A stretch of DNA of 64,000 bases from Cyclobacteriaceae bacterium (GTDB taxonomy: Bacteria; Bacteroidota; Bacteroidia; Cytophagales; Cyclobacteriaceae), in NCBI GenBank assembly GCA_026003355.1, contig BPHC01000012.1, positions 17,053-81,052 on the forward strand, in the 5' to 3' direction. The position numbers were made by a program, and so were the translations under genes. Below the pieces are notes generated by a model that did no database searches, was not told the origin of the DNA, and worked only from the letters and a program-made list of their open reading frames with translations. The first letter of the stretch is position 1. Each line of letters opens with the position of its first letter. Shown in pieces: positions 27,226 through 37,425 of this stretch.

Positions 27226-27819
27226 TCAGGCCGAAAACCAGTTGGGGAAAGCCCATACCAGATAACCGTAAGCGGCAAAGCGCACGATGCGGGCGATGCT
27301 TATCAGCAAAAAGTCGCGGAACGACAGGTTTACCGAGCCCGCCAGCATGCAGGTTGCAGAATACGGTATGGGTGTTATGGCTGCAACCAGTACCAAAAAC
27401 AATCCATACCGTCTGAGCTGATGCTCGTATTGCAGCAAGTAACGCACATAGAGCTTTTTATACGCCCGGGTACGTGAAAAATTATTGCCAATAAGGTACC
27501 CGATAATGCCGGCCAGGTAAGAAAGTACCGTCAGCACACTTAGGTTAATGATATACTCCGCCAGAGAAACCTTATGCAGCATCCAGAGCAGCATAAAAAA
27601 CTCGGGAGGGATTAAGCCAAACAGCACCTCACTGGCAAAAAACACCATGAAAAGCAGTACGGGTTTGTCCTGCAGGGCCTCAATATCGCTTTGAAAGGCC
27701 GAACGAATGTATTCTTCTGCCAGAAGAAATACAGCAATGACCACGGCAAACCACAATATTCCGCGCAGTATATTTTTGAAAAGGAAGCCTGATCTGGTTT
27801 CTTCCGTATCGTTCTTCAT
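27226..27819 (-). CDS. DedA/VTT-domain membrane protein
   Basis: About 197 residues if started at the Met at 27819 (MKNDTEETRSG), just after the upstream gene's stop at 27824; the frame is open further upstream but overlaps that gene. Five hydrophobic segments, with VLFGLIPPEFFMLL near residue 70 and AGIIGYLIGNNFSRTRAY near residue 110 matching the VTT (DedA/SNARE-associated) fold, which includes lipid scramblases and flippases. Last gene of a three-gene unit with the YghO-like protein and the histidine kinase. Confidence 0.83.
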   Translation of the reverse strand: MKNDTEETRSGFLFKNILRGILWFAVVIAVFLLAEEYIRSAFQSDIEALQDKPVLLFMVFFASEVLFGLIPPEFFMLLWMLHKVSLAEYIINLSVLTVLSYLAGIIGYLIGNNFSRTRAYKKLYVRYLLQYEHQLRRYGLFLVLVAAITPIPYSATCMLAGSVNLSFRDFLLISIARIVRFAAYGYLVWAFPNWFSA

Positions 27820-27823
27820 AACC

Positions 27824-28993
27824 CTAGGAGATGATGGGAAACCTTTTAAAGGGCCTGGACTCATCGAATAGTTTGCGGTAGGTGGCATGCCGTTTTACCA
27901 CGTGGGGAGTTACCTGTTCGGCAACCCGAAGCATTTTCGGGTTAAAATCGCCAATCCAGTTCATCTCATAATCAACATAAGGAAAGGAATCTTTCTGGGC
28001 CATGCGTCTAAAGGATTCAATGATGGCGCCATCCACACCTTTGCCCTGATGTTCGGGTACTACACCAAACAATACTCCATATGCTTTTTTGTTGGTACCC
28101 CTCCATTTGTGCCACAGAAATTTAAGTTTGGCCAGCAGATGGAACTGTCCGTTAAGGTGTTTAATAATCTGGTTCAGTTCAGGTAATGATATAAAAAAGG
28201 CTATGGGTTCGCCTTTATAATATCCAAACCAGATAAGTCGTTTATCCAGAATGGGTTTCATTTGCCTTACCAGAACACGTGCCTGATGTTGGGTTAGTTC
28301 GGGTATTTCTCCGCGTTTGGCCCATGCGCGGTTATACACCTGCCGTATTTCTTCGGCCAGTTTATCGGTAACAATTTTATCGGGATGGCCAAACGCATAA
28401 TCGGGGTTGGCGAAGGCCAGTTCGGCTTTTTCGTACAAACGCTGATCGAGCGGCCCCATTATGGGCCTGCCAAAAGTTAGCTGATAAAAATATACCTGAA
28501 ACCCGTAGGCTTCGAACAGGGTTTTGTAATACGGAAAGTTGTAGTTGCACTGGTAGTTTGGTTCGCGGTCAAATCCTTCCACGAGTAGTCCCCACCAGCG
28601 GTCGCGGTTGCCGAAATTAATCGGGCCATCCATCGCTTCCATACCTCGCTGGGCAAGCCATTGTTTGCATTGATCGAACAGCATAAAGGCTGCTTCCTGG
28701 TTATCGATGCATTCAAAAAAGCCCATGCCCCCCGTGGGCTGATCGTTTCCTTTGTTTACGGTTTTTTGATTCACAAAAGCGGCAACGCGCCCAATGGTTT
28801 CTCCCTCGCTGTTTTGCAGAATCCACCGGGTGCATTCACCATGCTGAAAGGTTTTGTTTTTATCCGGATCGAACACCGATTCGATATCTTTATCGAGCGG
28901 GCGAATCCACTGTTTTACATTGCGATACAGCCTTACCGGCAGATGCAGAAATTCGCGCACCTGAGCCTTTGTTTTAACTTCAACCAGTTTCAT
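27824..28993 (-). CDS. YghO-like GNAT-fold protein of unknown substrate
   Basis: 389 residues from the ATG at 28993, which overlaps the stop of the histidine kinase gene (ATGA). The N-terminal half has GETIGRVAAFVN followed by a GFFECIDNQEAAFMLFD strand-helix; the C-terminal half has VVPEHQGKGVDGAIIESF, a GNAT motif A with Q-G-K-G-V. Conserved aromatics (RDRWWGLLVEGFDREPNYQCNYN) mark the family. Cytosolic. No reaction is known to me for this family. Confidence 0.75.
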   Translation of the reverse strand: MKLVEVKTKAQVREFLHLPVRLYRNVKQWIRPLDKDIESVFDPDKNKTFQHGECTRWILQNSEGETIGRVAAFVNQKTVNKGNDQPTGGMGFFECIDNQEAAFMLFDQCKQWLAQRGMEAMDGPINFGNRDRWWGLLVEGFDREPNYQCNYNFPYYKTLFEAYGFQVYFYQLTFGRPIMGPLDQRLYEKAELAFANPDYAFGHPDKIVTDKLAEEIRQVYNRAWAKRGEIPELTQHQARVLVRQMKPILDKRLIWFGYYKGEPIAFFISLPELNQIIKHLNGQFHLLAKLKFLWHKWRGTNKKAYGVLFGVVPEHQGKGVDGAIIESFRRMAQKDSFPYVDYEMNWIGDFNPKMLRVAEQVTPHVVKRHATYRKLFDESRPFKRFPIIS

Positions 28994-30453
28994 GACCTGT
29001 GTGTGTGGCGGTATTGTATTTCCTCCGTTTGTTGTGCCATGTTGGGAAGCCATATTTCGAATGTGGTGCCGAAGCCTGGCGAGCTGGACACGCTGATGCG
29101 TCCGTTGAGTTTTTCAACCGCATTTTTTACAATGTACAATCCGATGCCCGAGCCTTCTGATTGTTCGGAGGCCCGGTAGAACATGTTGAAAATTTTATCC
29201 AGTTCGGCCTCGGCAATACCAATGCCGTTATCCGCAAACCTAATGTGGCACTGCCGGGCGGTGGTATGTATGTGCACATTTATCTGCGGCTTATCCAATT
29301 GTTTGTTCCGGTATTTTATGGCATTCGATACCAGGTTGCGGAAAATTTCACTTAAACGCCAGGGGTCGCTGAAAAAGGCTTCACCTGTAACATGGGTGTT
29401 AAGTTCCGTCTGGTTTGCGCCGGGCAGATAACTTAAGTCTGAGAAAGTTTTGGAAAGCAATTCGACAAATTCTATCCGGGCCACGTGTATTTCCATTTTC
29501 AGGTTTTTGGCGTGGCTCAGGATGTCGCTTATAAAACGATCGAGGGCCGTAATCTTTTCGCCAATAATTTTAATATACATGCGCGGGTCATCGGTATTGC
29601 CGGGCAGCCTGGCCAGGTTAACCAGTCCCAGTACCGACGACAGGGGTGCGCGAAGATCGTGCGAAACCTTGTAAACGAAATTATCCAGCTCGGCATTTCG
29701 TATTTTAAGCTCCTCTTCAATCTTCTTCCGGTCCGAAATATCCACATACACCCCATAGATGCCTATGGTTTTATCTTCGAGTGTTACCGGCACGCCATAC
29801 AGTATTACATTAATCAGCTTTCCGCTTCGGTGCTTCCGCACGGTTTCGATACTTATAGGGTTATTTGAGGTAATGAGGTTGTTGAGGTCAATCCCTTCGT
29901 GGTGCAGATTTTCGGGCACTATAAAGTCGTTCAGGTTTTTTCCGCGCAATTCAAAAAGCTCATACCCGAACATTTCGTTAAATCCGCGGTTTACCAGCAG
30001 CACTTTTCCTTTTTCGTCCAGCAGCACCAGGGCAACCGGCACGTTATTGAACAGCCGGTTAAAAAGGGTCTCGCTTTTCTTAACTCTTTCTTCTTCCTGC
30101 TTTTTGCGGTCATCTATATCCAGAATAATTCCGGTATAGGTAAGGTTACCGGTTTCAAGTGGACGGCCGGAACGTATTTCTACCCATCTAACCGTATTGT
30201 TTAGTTTAAGGCGGCCCTCCCACTGCCATTCAATGCGCCGCTGGCTGGCTTCGGCCACGGTTTGGATAAATCTTTCGTGGTCGTCCGGATAAATCATTTC
30301 CTTACAGGATGCATAGTGCTGTAATATTTCGGCAGCCGACAGCCCCAGGAGTGTCTGGCAGGTTTCGCTTATATAAACAAGCCGTGTTGTGTTATCCGGT
30401 TGAAGAACGCAGGAGAATACTACTGCGGGAATCCGGGATATGAAATCCTGCAT
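28990..30453 (-). CDS. PAS-PAS sensor histidine kinase
   Basis: 487 residues, no membrane segment. Two PAS domains (about 1-120 and 125-250), each followed by a PAC-like motif (GIILDIDDRKKQEEE, GVYVDISDRKKIEEE), then HisKA with the phospho-acceptor His in VSHDLRAPLSSVLGL (about residue 265) and the HATPase domain with N box FRNLVSNAIKYRN, G1 FADNGIGIAE and G2 GSGIGLYIVKNAV. A soluble cytosolic sensor. No response regulator is adjacent; it is translationally coupled to the GNAT-like gene. Confidence 0.92.
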   Translation of the reverse strand: MQDFISRIPAVVFSCVLQPDNTTRLVYISETCQTLLGLSAAEILQHYASCKEMIYPDDHERFIQTVAEASQRRIEWQWEGRLKLNNTVRWVEIRSGRPLETGNLTYTGIILDIDDRKKQEEERVKKSETLFNRLFNNVPVALVLLDEKGKVLLVNRGFNEMFGYELFELRGKNLNDFIVPENLHHEGIDLNNLITSNNPISIETVRKHRSGKLINVILYGVPVTLEDKTIGIYGVYVDISDRKKIEEELKIRNAELDNFVYKVSHDLRAPLSSVLGLVNLARLPGNTDDPRMYIKIIGEKITALDRFISDILSHAKNLKMEIHVARIEFVELLSKTFSDLSYLPGANQTELNTHVTGEAFFSDPWRLSEIFRNLVSNAIKYRNKQLDKPQINVHIHTTARQCHIRFADNGIGIAEAELDKIFNMFYRASEQSEGSGIGLYIVKNAVEKLNGRISVSSSPGFGTTFEIWLPNMAQQTEEIQYRHTHRS

Positions 30454-30578
30454 GGAAGTTTCGGTTGTTTAAGCATTATACCGAGGGTCCGAATGTGCAA
30501 TATAGCATATAAAGCATATTATTCCTACTGCATGGCTTTGCGTCGGCACCGGTACGGAGGCAATGCAGCAGAAACAAA

Positions 30579-30598
30579 AAAGAGCCCGCAGGCTCTTT
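30579..30598 (-). terminator. Intrinsic terminator of the ATP synthase operon
   Basis: Read on the minus strand, an 8-bp stem (AAAGAGCC / GGCTCTTT) with a four-base loop is followed by a T tract (TTTTTGTTTC). It lies about 35 bp after the atpG stop. Confidence 0.85.
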
Positions 30599-30632
30599 GG
30601 CATGTTTTGAACGTTACCTTGTAAAGAGGTCG

Positions 30633-31517
30633 TCAGGAGGATTTCAGTGCTTCGGCCCCGCCAACAATTTCGAGAATTTCTTTTGTGATGGCAGCCTGAC
30701 GGGTTCGGTTGTAGCTAAGGCGCAGTTCCTTAAGCAGCTCACCTGCATTTTCGGTGGCTTTATCCATGGCCGTCATGCGGGCACCGTTTTCGGCAGCATT
30801 CGAGTCGAGCAGGGCTTTGAACAGTTGCACGCGCAGCGATTTGGGTATTAAGCCTTCCATTACCGCAGCACTTTCGGGCTGGTAGATATAATCAATGCGG
30901 GCTGTGGTTTTGGTGCCAACCTGTGCCAGCACCGGCAGGTATTGTTCGGTGCGGAGAATTTGGGTGGCTACGTTTTTGAATTCGTTGTAGACAATATCAA
31001 TCCGGTCGAACCTGCCTGTACGGTAGCTTTCCATCAGAAAATCGGCTGCACGGGCAGCGCTTTCAAAATTCAGCCCCGAAAAAAGCAGGGCGTAGTCGCC
31101 TATAACCGGGTATTTCCGCTTACTGAAATAATCCATGGCCTTTTTGCCAATTGGCATAATGGCGAGGTTACCCCTGCGGTGTATGGCTGCGTACTGGTCT
31201 TCTATAAGGCGGATCACTCCTTTAAATACGTTGCTGTTGAACGATCCGCACAGGCCCCGGTCGGAAGTAATTACCACCAACAACACCTTATTTACCTCGC
31301 GCGAAGCGCTGTACCATTTAAGGGAAGCCTCCTGTGTATCGGCCAATGAAAGATTCCGGAGGATATCGTTCATTTTCTTTGCATACGGCCGCATCTGAAG
31401 AATGCGGTCCTGTGACTTGCGCAGTTTGGCAGCCGCCACCATTTTCATGGCCTTGGTGATCTGCTGGGTCGAGACCACCGAATTGATGCGCATTTTTACT
31501 TCTTTCAGGCTGGGCAT
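30633..31517 (-). CDS. atpG: ATP synthase F1 gamma subunit
   Basis: 294 residues. Conserved terminal coiled-coil helices: MPSLKEVKMRINSVVSTQQITKAMKMVAAAKLRKSQ at the start (shown in part: ITKAMKMVAAAKLRK) and NAGELLKELRLSYNRTRQAAITKEILEIV at the end; the GLCGSFN motif is present (SDRGLCGSFNSN). It forms the rotating central stalk. Last gene of the operon, followed by a terminator; atpD and atpC are not in the window. Confidence 0.96.
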   Translation of the reverse strand: MPSLKEVKMRINSVVSTQQITKAMKMVAAAKLRKSQDRILQMRPYAKKMNDILRNLSLADTQEASLKWYSASREVNKVLLVVITSDRGLCGSFNSNVFKGVIRLIEDQYAAIHRRGNLAIMPIGKKAMDYFSKRKYPVIGDYALLFSGLNFESAARAADFLMESYRTGRFDRIDIVYNEFKNVATQILRTEQYLPVLAQVGTKTTARIDYIYQPESAAVMEGLIPKSLRVQLFKALLDSNAAENGARMTAMDKATENAGELLKELRLSYNRTRQAAITKEILEIVGGAEALKSS

Positions 31518-31538
31518 AACGCAATAAATTTATACCGT

Positions 31539-33119
31539 TCAGGCTGCGTAGCGCGAGGCAATTTCCAGCGCCACGGTTTTTATCACCTCAAGGTCGGTAT
31601 CTTCCAGTTTACCGGCGCGCAGGTTGTTTAGTGTATCGCGGTGGCTGGTGCGCATGCGCTCCAGAAATTCTTTTTCAAATTCGCGCACCCTGGGTACGGG
31701 TACCTTATCCAGATAACCACGTGTTGACGCGGCAATAATGGCTACCTGCTCCTCGACCGGTACAGGCGAATATTGATCCTGTTTGAGCACCTCGGTATTT
31801 CTTCGGCCGCGTTCAATGGTAAGGCGTGTGGCCGCATCGAGGTCGGAGCCAAATTTGGCAAATGCTTCCAGTTCGCGAAACTGGGCCTGATCCAGCTTAA
31901 GTGTTCCTGCCACTTTCTTCATGGATTTTATCTGGGCGGCACCTCCCACACGCGAAACGGAAATACCAACGTTAATTGCCGGACGTACCCCTGCGTTAAA
32001 CAGGTTGGTTTCAAGAAATATCTGCCCGTCGGTAATGGAAATAACGTTGGTGGGGATGTAGGCCGACACATCACCGGCCTGGGTTTCAATGATGGGCAAG
32101 GCTGTGAGCGATCCTCCGCCTTTTACTTTTCCCTTTAAAGAGGGGGGCAGGTCATTCATGTTGCGGGCAACCGAATCATCGTTGATGATTTTGGCGGCCC
32201 GTTCCAGCAGGCGGCTGTGCAGATAAAAGATGTCGCCCGGGTAGGCTTCACGTCCCGGGGGTCTGCGCAGCAGCAACGACACCTCGCGGTAGGCCACAGC
32301 CTGTTTCGACAGGTCGTCATAAATTACCAGCGCAGGGCGGCCGGTATCGCGGAAGTACTCACCGATGGCCGCCCCGGTAAAGGGAGCAAAGAACTGCATG
32401 GGTGCGGGATCGGATGCGGTGGCCGAAACGATAATGGTGTAAGGCAGGGCGCCTGCTTTTTCGAGGGCTGCAGCAACCTGTGCCACGGTAGAGCCTTTCT
32501 GGCCGATTGCCACATAAATGCAGTAAACCGGCTCTCCCTTTTCGTAAAACTCGCGCTGATTAATGATGGTATCTACGGCAACAGCGGTTTTGCCGGTCTG
32601 GCGGTCGCCAATAATAAGTTCGCGTTGCCCGCGGCCAATAGGGATCATTGAGTCGATTGCCTTGATGCCGGTTTGGAGGGGTTCGTTTACGGGCTGGCGG
32701 TAAATTACGCCGGGGGCTTTACGTTCCAGGGGCATTTCGAACAACTCGCCGGTAATGGGACCTTTACCGTCAACGGGTTCGCCCAGGGTATTTACCACAC
32801 GCCCCAGCATACCTTCGCCAACCAGAACCGAGGCAATTTTGCCGGTTCGTTTTACGGTGTCGCCTTCGTGAACACCCTTGGAGTCGCCAAATAATACTGC
32901 ACCCACATTATCTTCTTCGAGGTTCAGCACCATGGCGCGCAGGCCGTTTTCAAATTCCAGCAGCTCGCCTGCCTGTGCCTGGGTGAGGCCGTAAATGCGG
33001 GCCACCCCATCACCAACCGATAACACCGTGCCTACCTCTTCCAATTCGGCATCGGTACGGGCCTGTGCCAGTTGCTCGCGCAATATTGCTGATACTTCTT
33101 CGGGTCTGATATCTGCCAT
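31539..33119 (-). CDS. atpA: ATP synthase F1 alpha subunit
   Basis: 526 residues, full length. The P-loop is [13 protein letters not shown] (about residue 170), with [16 protein letters not shown] and the alpha-subunit signature [18 protein letters not shown]-terminal [13 protein letters not shown] binds the peripheral stalk. Non-catalytic nucleotide-binding subunit of F1. It lies 21 bp before atpG and 34 bp after atpH. Confidence 0.97.
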   Translation of the reverse strand: MADIRPEEVSAILREQLAQARTDAELEEVGTVLSVGDGVARIYGLTQAQAGELLEFENGLRAMVLNLEEDNVGAVLFGDSKGVHEGDTVKRTGKIASVLVGEGMLGRVVNTLGEPVDGKGPITGELFEMPLERKAPGVIYRQPVNEPLQTGIKAIDSMIPIGRGQRELIIGDRQTGKTAVAVDTIINQREFYEKGEPVYCIYVAIGQKGSTVAQVAAALEKAGALPYTIIVSATASDPAPMQFFAPFTGAAIGEYFRDTGRPALVIYDDLSKQAVAYREVSLLLRRPPGREAYPGDIFYLHSRLLERAAKIINDDSVARNMNDLPPSLKGKVKGGGSLTALPIIETQAGDVSAYIPTNVISITDGQIFLETNLFNAGVRPAINVGISVSRVGGAAQIKSMKKVAGTLKLDQAQFRELEAFAKFGSDLDAATRLTIERGRRNTEVLKQDQYSPVPVEEQVAIIAASTRGYLDKVPVPRVREFEKEFLERMRTSHRDTLNNLRAGKLEDTDLEVIKTVALEIASRYAA

Positions 33120-33153
33120 AATTTTCTTAAGGTTTAGAATTAATGCTGTGGTT

Positions 33154-33714
33154 TCAGAATGATTTTATATAGGGGTTATGGGTTAGTTCACGTTCCAATG
33201 TTTTAAGGCGGTTGCTGATGGCCGCATCCACCTGCAGGTCGTTTACGGTTAGTACAAAGCCGCCTATTAAACGGGGGTCGGTTTTGGTGTGCAGCTCCAC
33301 TTCGTTTTTGCGGCTGATTTTGCGGATGATCTTTTTAAACTCTTCCAGCAATTCCGCATCGGGCGCCACGGCTGTTTCGAGCGTAGCCGATACAATGCCT
33401 TTGTATTCGTTGTAAGCCTGATGAAACTGCCGGGCTATTTCAGGCAACAGGGGTTCGCGGTTTTTGCGGGTAATAATATCAAAAAAGGCCATGGTCAGGG
33501 CGTGTACCTTTCCGCTGAAGAGTGCGGTGAGCACATCTTTTTTCCTGTCATGCCGGATTACCGGATTGCGGAGCATGAGGGTAAAGGCGCGGTTTTGCCG
33601 GCATACGCGGTCGAACAGCAGCATATCGGCATGCACCGCTTCGAGTGCATTTTGTTCTACTGCCAGTTGCAGCAGCGATTTAACGTAACGGTAGGCAACG
33701 CGCGAATAGGCCAT
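33154..33714 (-). CDS. atpH: ATP synthase delta (OSCP) subunit
   Basis: 186 residues. Starts with [20 protein letters not shown] and ends with the OSCP signature [29 protein letters not shown]. It links the peripheral stalk to the top of F1. Two bases separate it from atpF. Confidence 0.94.
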   Translation of the reverse strand: MAYSRVAYRYVKSLLQLAVEQNALEAVHADMLLFDRVCRQNRAFTLMLRNPVIRHDRKKDVLTALFSGKVHALTMAFFDIITRKNREPLLPEIARQFHQAYNEYKGIVSATLETAVAPDAELLEEFKKIIRKISRKNEVELHTKTDPRLIGGFVLTVNDLQVDAAISNRLKTLERELTHNPYIKSF

Positions 33715-33716
33715 AG

Positions 33717-34211
33717 TTAGTTCACTGAAATGTCTTTCAGATAGGTTTCAATCAGTTCTTTCTGGGCATTATCGTTTTCCAGGTTTTTCTTAAGGAGTTT
33801 TTCGGCAATTTGAATTGAAAAACGCGCCACCTGTACTTTTACTTCGCGCAGGGCGGCCTGCTTTTCAAGCTGTATGGCCTGGCGGGCATCGTTAACAATC
33901 TTGTCGGCAGCAAGGCGCGCTTCGGTGCGGGCCTCTTCTACCAGGCGGTTGGCAGTTTGGCGGGCCTCTTTCAGTATTTTATCACGCTCATTACGGGCCT
34001 CCTGCAGCAGCTTTTCGTTGTTGGCCTGCAGGTGCGCCATTTCGGCACGGGCTTTTTCGGCTGCCTCGAGAGCCTGTTGAATAGAGGTTTCGCGCTCTTT
34101 AAGCGAGTTAAGAATAGGTTTCCAGGCAAACTTTGCCAGTAGAAAAACCAGCAGCAAAAACACGAATGCCTGCCAGATGATTAGTCCCGTTCCCGGAGTA
34201 AGTAAATCCAT
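33717..34211 (-). CDS. atpF: ATP synthase F0 b subunit
   Basis: 164 residues: an N-terminal membrane helix (LIIWQAFVFLLLVFLLAKFAW) and a long charged helix rich in Ala, Glu, Lys (ALEAAEKARAEMAHLQANNEK), the peripheral stalk. The gap upstream to atpE holds a strong hairpin. Confidence 0.95.
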   Translation of the reverse strand: MDLLTPGTGLIIWQAFVFLLLVFLLAKFAWKPILNSLKERETSIQQALEAAEKARAEMAHLQANNEKLLQEARNERDKILKEARQTANRLVEEARTEARLAADKIVNDARQAIQLEKQAALREVKVQVARFSIQIAEKLLKKNLENDNAQKELIETYLKDISVN

Positions 34212-34250
34212 AGTTTTAAAGTTTGTTTAGCCTACAACAAAAGCAAAAAG

Positions 34251-34289
34251 AAAGAACCTGTACGGCCCATTGCCGTTGTCAGGTTCTTT
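34251..34289 (-). terminator. Hairpin with T-rich tail between atpE and atpF
   Basis: On the minus strand, a perfect 10-bp stem (AAAGAACCTG / CAGGTTCTTT) encloses a second 5-bp stem (ACGGC / GCCGT), followed by a T-rich stretch (CTTTTTGCTTTTG). It starts 7 bp after the atpE stop. It looks like an intrinsic terminator or a 3'-end stabiliser inside the operon; partial termination would give extra atpB-atpE messages. Confidence 0.75.
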
Positions 34290-34295
34290 CGGGCA

Positions 34296-34553
<258 letters not shown>

Positions 34554-34569
34554 TTAAAGTTAAACAAAA

Positions 34570-34591
34570 CCCGCACCTACTGCGATACGGG
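34570..34591 (-). terminator. Weak hairpin between atpB and atpE
   Basis: On the minus strand a 6-bp stem (CCCGTA / TGCGGG, one G-T pair) with a ten-base loop is followed by TTTTGTTT. It lies between the atpB stop and the atpE start and may attenuate or mark processing. Confidence 0.45.
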
Positions 34592-34610
34592 ATATCTTAA
34601 TGTCTTTATC

Positions 34611-35636
34611 TTAATGATGGTCGTGGTCGGCTACGGCCATGCCTATGTACAACGATGTAAACAACGTGAATACATAGGCCTGAATACCGGCCACCAGCAA
34701 CTCAATAAGATTAATAAACAATACGATAAGGCTGGATACCAGCCCTACAGCAATGCTTTGAAATATAAAGGCCAGGCTAATAAGGCTTAACAGCACAATA
34801 TGCCCGGCGGTTATGGCCACAAACAGACGAATCATGAGCGAGAAGGGTTTGGTAAACAACCCCACGATTTCCACCGGCAGAATTACAAAGCGCAGCAGGA
34901 AGGGTACACCGGGTGTCCAGAAGATGTGGCCCCAGTAGGCTTTGTTGCCGCTGAAGTTGGTAATAAGAAAAGTAAAGACGGCCAGCGTCATGGTTACGGC
35001 AATATTGCCGGTAAGATTGCCGGCACCGGGCAACAGACCCAACAGGTTTCCAAACAATATGAAGAAAAACAGCGAGAGCAGATAAGGCAAATATTTTTCG
35101 TAATGATGCCCGATGTTGGGCTTTACAATTTCATCGCGCACAAATACAATTATGGGCTCAAAAAACGATTGTATTCCCCTGGGGGCACGGCCCTTGTTTT
35201 GCGCATAGCCCCTGGCCACTGCCGCAAACACCGCCAACAGCAGGACGGCATTAATAAAAAGCATGGCAACGTTTTTGGTAATGGATAAATCCAGAACGGG
35301 CTTACCGGTTTCGGCCAGATAGATGTGGCCATGCTCCATGCGGTAGCCGTTGTATTCTACCAGATTGTGATGTTCATCATAAAAATTCCGCGAAGAGAAT
35401 ATTTCCCATCCCTTTTCTTTGGTATACACAATAACGGGCAGATATAATGTTCCGTAGTGGCCATCCCAGAAGTGCCACACGTGATCATCTTTAACGTGGT
35501 GCAGAATAACTTCGCCCACATCAAATCCGCCGGCAGCGGTACTTTCGGAAGCATAAAGCCGGGGAGCGTAAAGCAAGGCAGCAGCCAGTGCCGGAAGAAG
35601 AGCTAAACGTTTGAATATCAGTAAAAAAGAGGGCAT
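34611..35636 (-). CDS. atpB: ATP synthase F0 a subunit
   Basis: 341 residues, longer than E. coli AtpB because of an N-terminal signal-like helix and an extramembrane domain of about 110 residues (VILHHVKDDHVWHFWDGHYG), as in other Bacteroidetes. The essential Arg is in PFSLMIRLFVAITAGH, and the final helices IELLVAGIQAYVFTLFTSLYIG are conserved. First gene of the operon; the promoter should lie in 35637-35790. No atpI/atpZ is seen immediately upstream. Confidence 0.94.
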   Translation of the reverse strand: MPSFLLIFKRLALLPALAAALLYAPRLYASESTAAGGFDVGEVILHHVKDDHVWHFWDGHYGTLYLPVIVYTKEKGWEIFSSRNFYDEHHNLVEYNGYRMEHGHIYLAETGKPVLDLSITKNVAMLFINAVLLLAVFAAVARGYAQNKGRAPRGIQSFFEPIIVFVRDEIVKPNIGHHYEKYLPYLLSLFFFILFGNLLGLLPGAGNLTGNIAVTMTLAVFTFLITNFSGNKAYWGHIFWTPGVPFLLRFVILPVEIVGLFTKPFSLMIRLFVAITAGHIVLLSLISLAFIFQSIAVGLVSSLIVLFINLIELLVAGIQAYVFTLFTSLYIGMAVADHDHH

Positions 35637-35792
35637 TACGAGCCTGATTTTAAGGGTTTTTAAAATCCGGACGCAAAGGTAGAAAATTAGGTTTCAGAAA
35701 GAAATGATTTGCGCATTTTTACACCGTACTGCTAACGGGCAGCATGCGTTGACGAGTGCCGGCCGCAAGGTCAGGGCCACGACCACATAACC

Positions 35793-36266
35793 CTATTGCG
35801 GGCTTATCTTTCTGGCAGCAAACTTTATCCGGGCTGTGTCGACCTGCATGTCCATCTGCCGGGCAATACTACCCAGCGGGGGTTTGGCAGAAAGATCTAT
35901 TTGCAGGGTGCCCGGCCATGCTATCGAATCGTTTTCTGCAGAGAAATTTTGCCTGTAGTGCCGGCTTAGCAACCCTGCCAGAAATACAGGCGTGGGATGG
36001 GTAATACTTACCACCGCCCCCTCCTGATCCAGCCTGTTGTATTCGTTAACCTGCAAAAGGTTTACAAATTTTGTAAAACAAATGCGATTTGAAAGCCCGG
36101 TGAGTGAATTATGGCTAACAGAAAGGTTTAATGACCGGGCCAGCAAGTTGATAACCAGGTTGTAGTTTACCGGTCTGCCGCCTTTAAAGTAAGCAATTAA
36201 ATTAATCGTTGAATCAATATAATTTTCCCCTTCATAAGTAATTTCTCGTTTTATATCCAACAACAA
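35793..36266 (-). pseudogene. Open frame without recognisable start, unknown domain
   Basis: The frame opens after a stop at 36309-36311 and has no ATG or GTG; only TTG codons at 36258-36266 or CTG at about 36281 could start it, with no ribosome-binding site. The product (about 157 residues) has normal protein composition (LIAYFKGGRPVNYNLVINLL, LSRHYRQNFSAENDSIAWPG) but I recognise no domain and no signal peptide. It follows the damaged propeller gene immediately. I read it as the C-terminal remnant of a truncated gene. Confidence 0.45.
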
Positions 36267-36311
36267 TCGGTTAGCCGGCAGGAGTAAGTTTAAAAGGTTA
36301 TAATTGATCTA

Positions 36312-37329
36312 TTAAAACGCATATTTAACTATAACAGGATGCTCGGCATCCTGCAGATATTGAAGCTTAAGGCGCAAACCATCTATTTTGTTGTGGTTTG
36401 AATTGTCCAGAACCTTTTCGATAACGTATTTGGGAACAACCGTTACAAATTCATCGCCACAGGAATAAAAAGGCATCAGTAACCTGTTAATGTCTGCATC
36501 ATCCGTATTAAAGGTAAAATTCCTTGACGACCTGTCGCGAAGATTAAATACGCTGAAGTACTTTGTTCCATTATGAATGTAATTATACAAAATAACCCTG
36601 TCATTAATCCCTATTACGTACGCCCCAAAGTCATAAGGCTTAATTGTATGTTTATCGTGCAGCATTTTTTGCAGTAATTCTTCATGTCCGTTTTCATAAT
36701 AACCTGACGGCAAGGGTTTATTTCTGTAAACAAACCGGTAAACCGGCCGGGGTAAACGTGATTCGAAATAATATATGGTATCCCGGAAAATGTCGGAGAA
36801 AATTATCCCTTCACGCCACTTAAAAAATGGTTTTTGTGTATGAATCCGCAGCCCCGTGTAATGATCAGGATTGAAACGGAAATAATGGTCTACCAATGTA
36901 TCGTTTTTAACAATTAATACATCGTAGCTTAAAGTTTGATGGTTAACCACATTTCTGTGTTTGGCTGTAAACAAAAAGAGATAGTCTTTATAAAAAATAA
37001 AATTCCTGAAATTGTAGGGCATTTTCCGGGTTGTAAGGGATCCACCTGCCGGTGAGAAGTACAGGAAATTTTGCCTTTGAAAATCATATACGGTAATAGC
37101 CTTGTCATTACTTATCTGAAATGCAGTAATTTCGCTGTAACTATCTGGTTCATTGCCCTTTCTGTTTATTTGTTTTATCAATTTTCCCTCATCATCAACC
37201 AAAATCAAGTTTCCCGAAACGGGATCATCAACAAATAAGTGAGATTTACTGTCTAGAGCACGAAGCCCTGGCAGTATTGGATAACGCACAGCCCAGAACG
37301 ATTACCATTAAACTTAGAAAGAATTTCAT
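36312..37329 (-). pseudogene. 6-bladed beta-propeller lipoprotein with N-terminus out of frame
   Basis: The body (325 residues from a GTG at 37289) has beta-propeller repeats of the type SHLFVDDPVSGNLILVDDEGKLIKQI and KAITVYDFQRQNFLYFSP. A lipoprotein signal peptide beginning at the ATG at 37329 (MKFFLSLMVIVLGCALSN) directly precedes it but is offset by one base, ending in a stop after about 28 codons. Related genes at 37898 and 40902 have about 60 residues between signal and first blade, so a deletion plus a frameshift is more likely than a single miscalled base. The palindromic repeat lies about 20 bp upstream of the signal ATG. Confidence 0.7.
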
Positions 37330-37349
37330 ATCATAAAAAATTAATTATC

Positions 37350-37425
37350 CACCCACCCCCCTCCGGAGCGCCCCACCGGCTGCCCCTGCGGGCGACCGGC
37401 CGGTGAGGTGTGCAGGGGTGAAGTG
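37350..37425 (-). repeat. Palindromic GC-rich repeat, copy A
   Basis: About 70 bp nearly identical to copy C (42376-42450). It contains a 9-of-10 inverted repeat (CCCCACCGGC / GCCGGTGAGG) around a GC-rich loop and an outer CCCCTGC / GCAGGGG pair. It ends about 20 bp upstream of the signal-peptide ATG at 37329 (minus strand). Confidence 0.9.
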
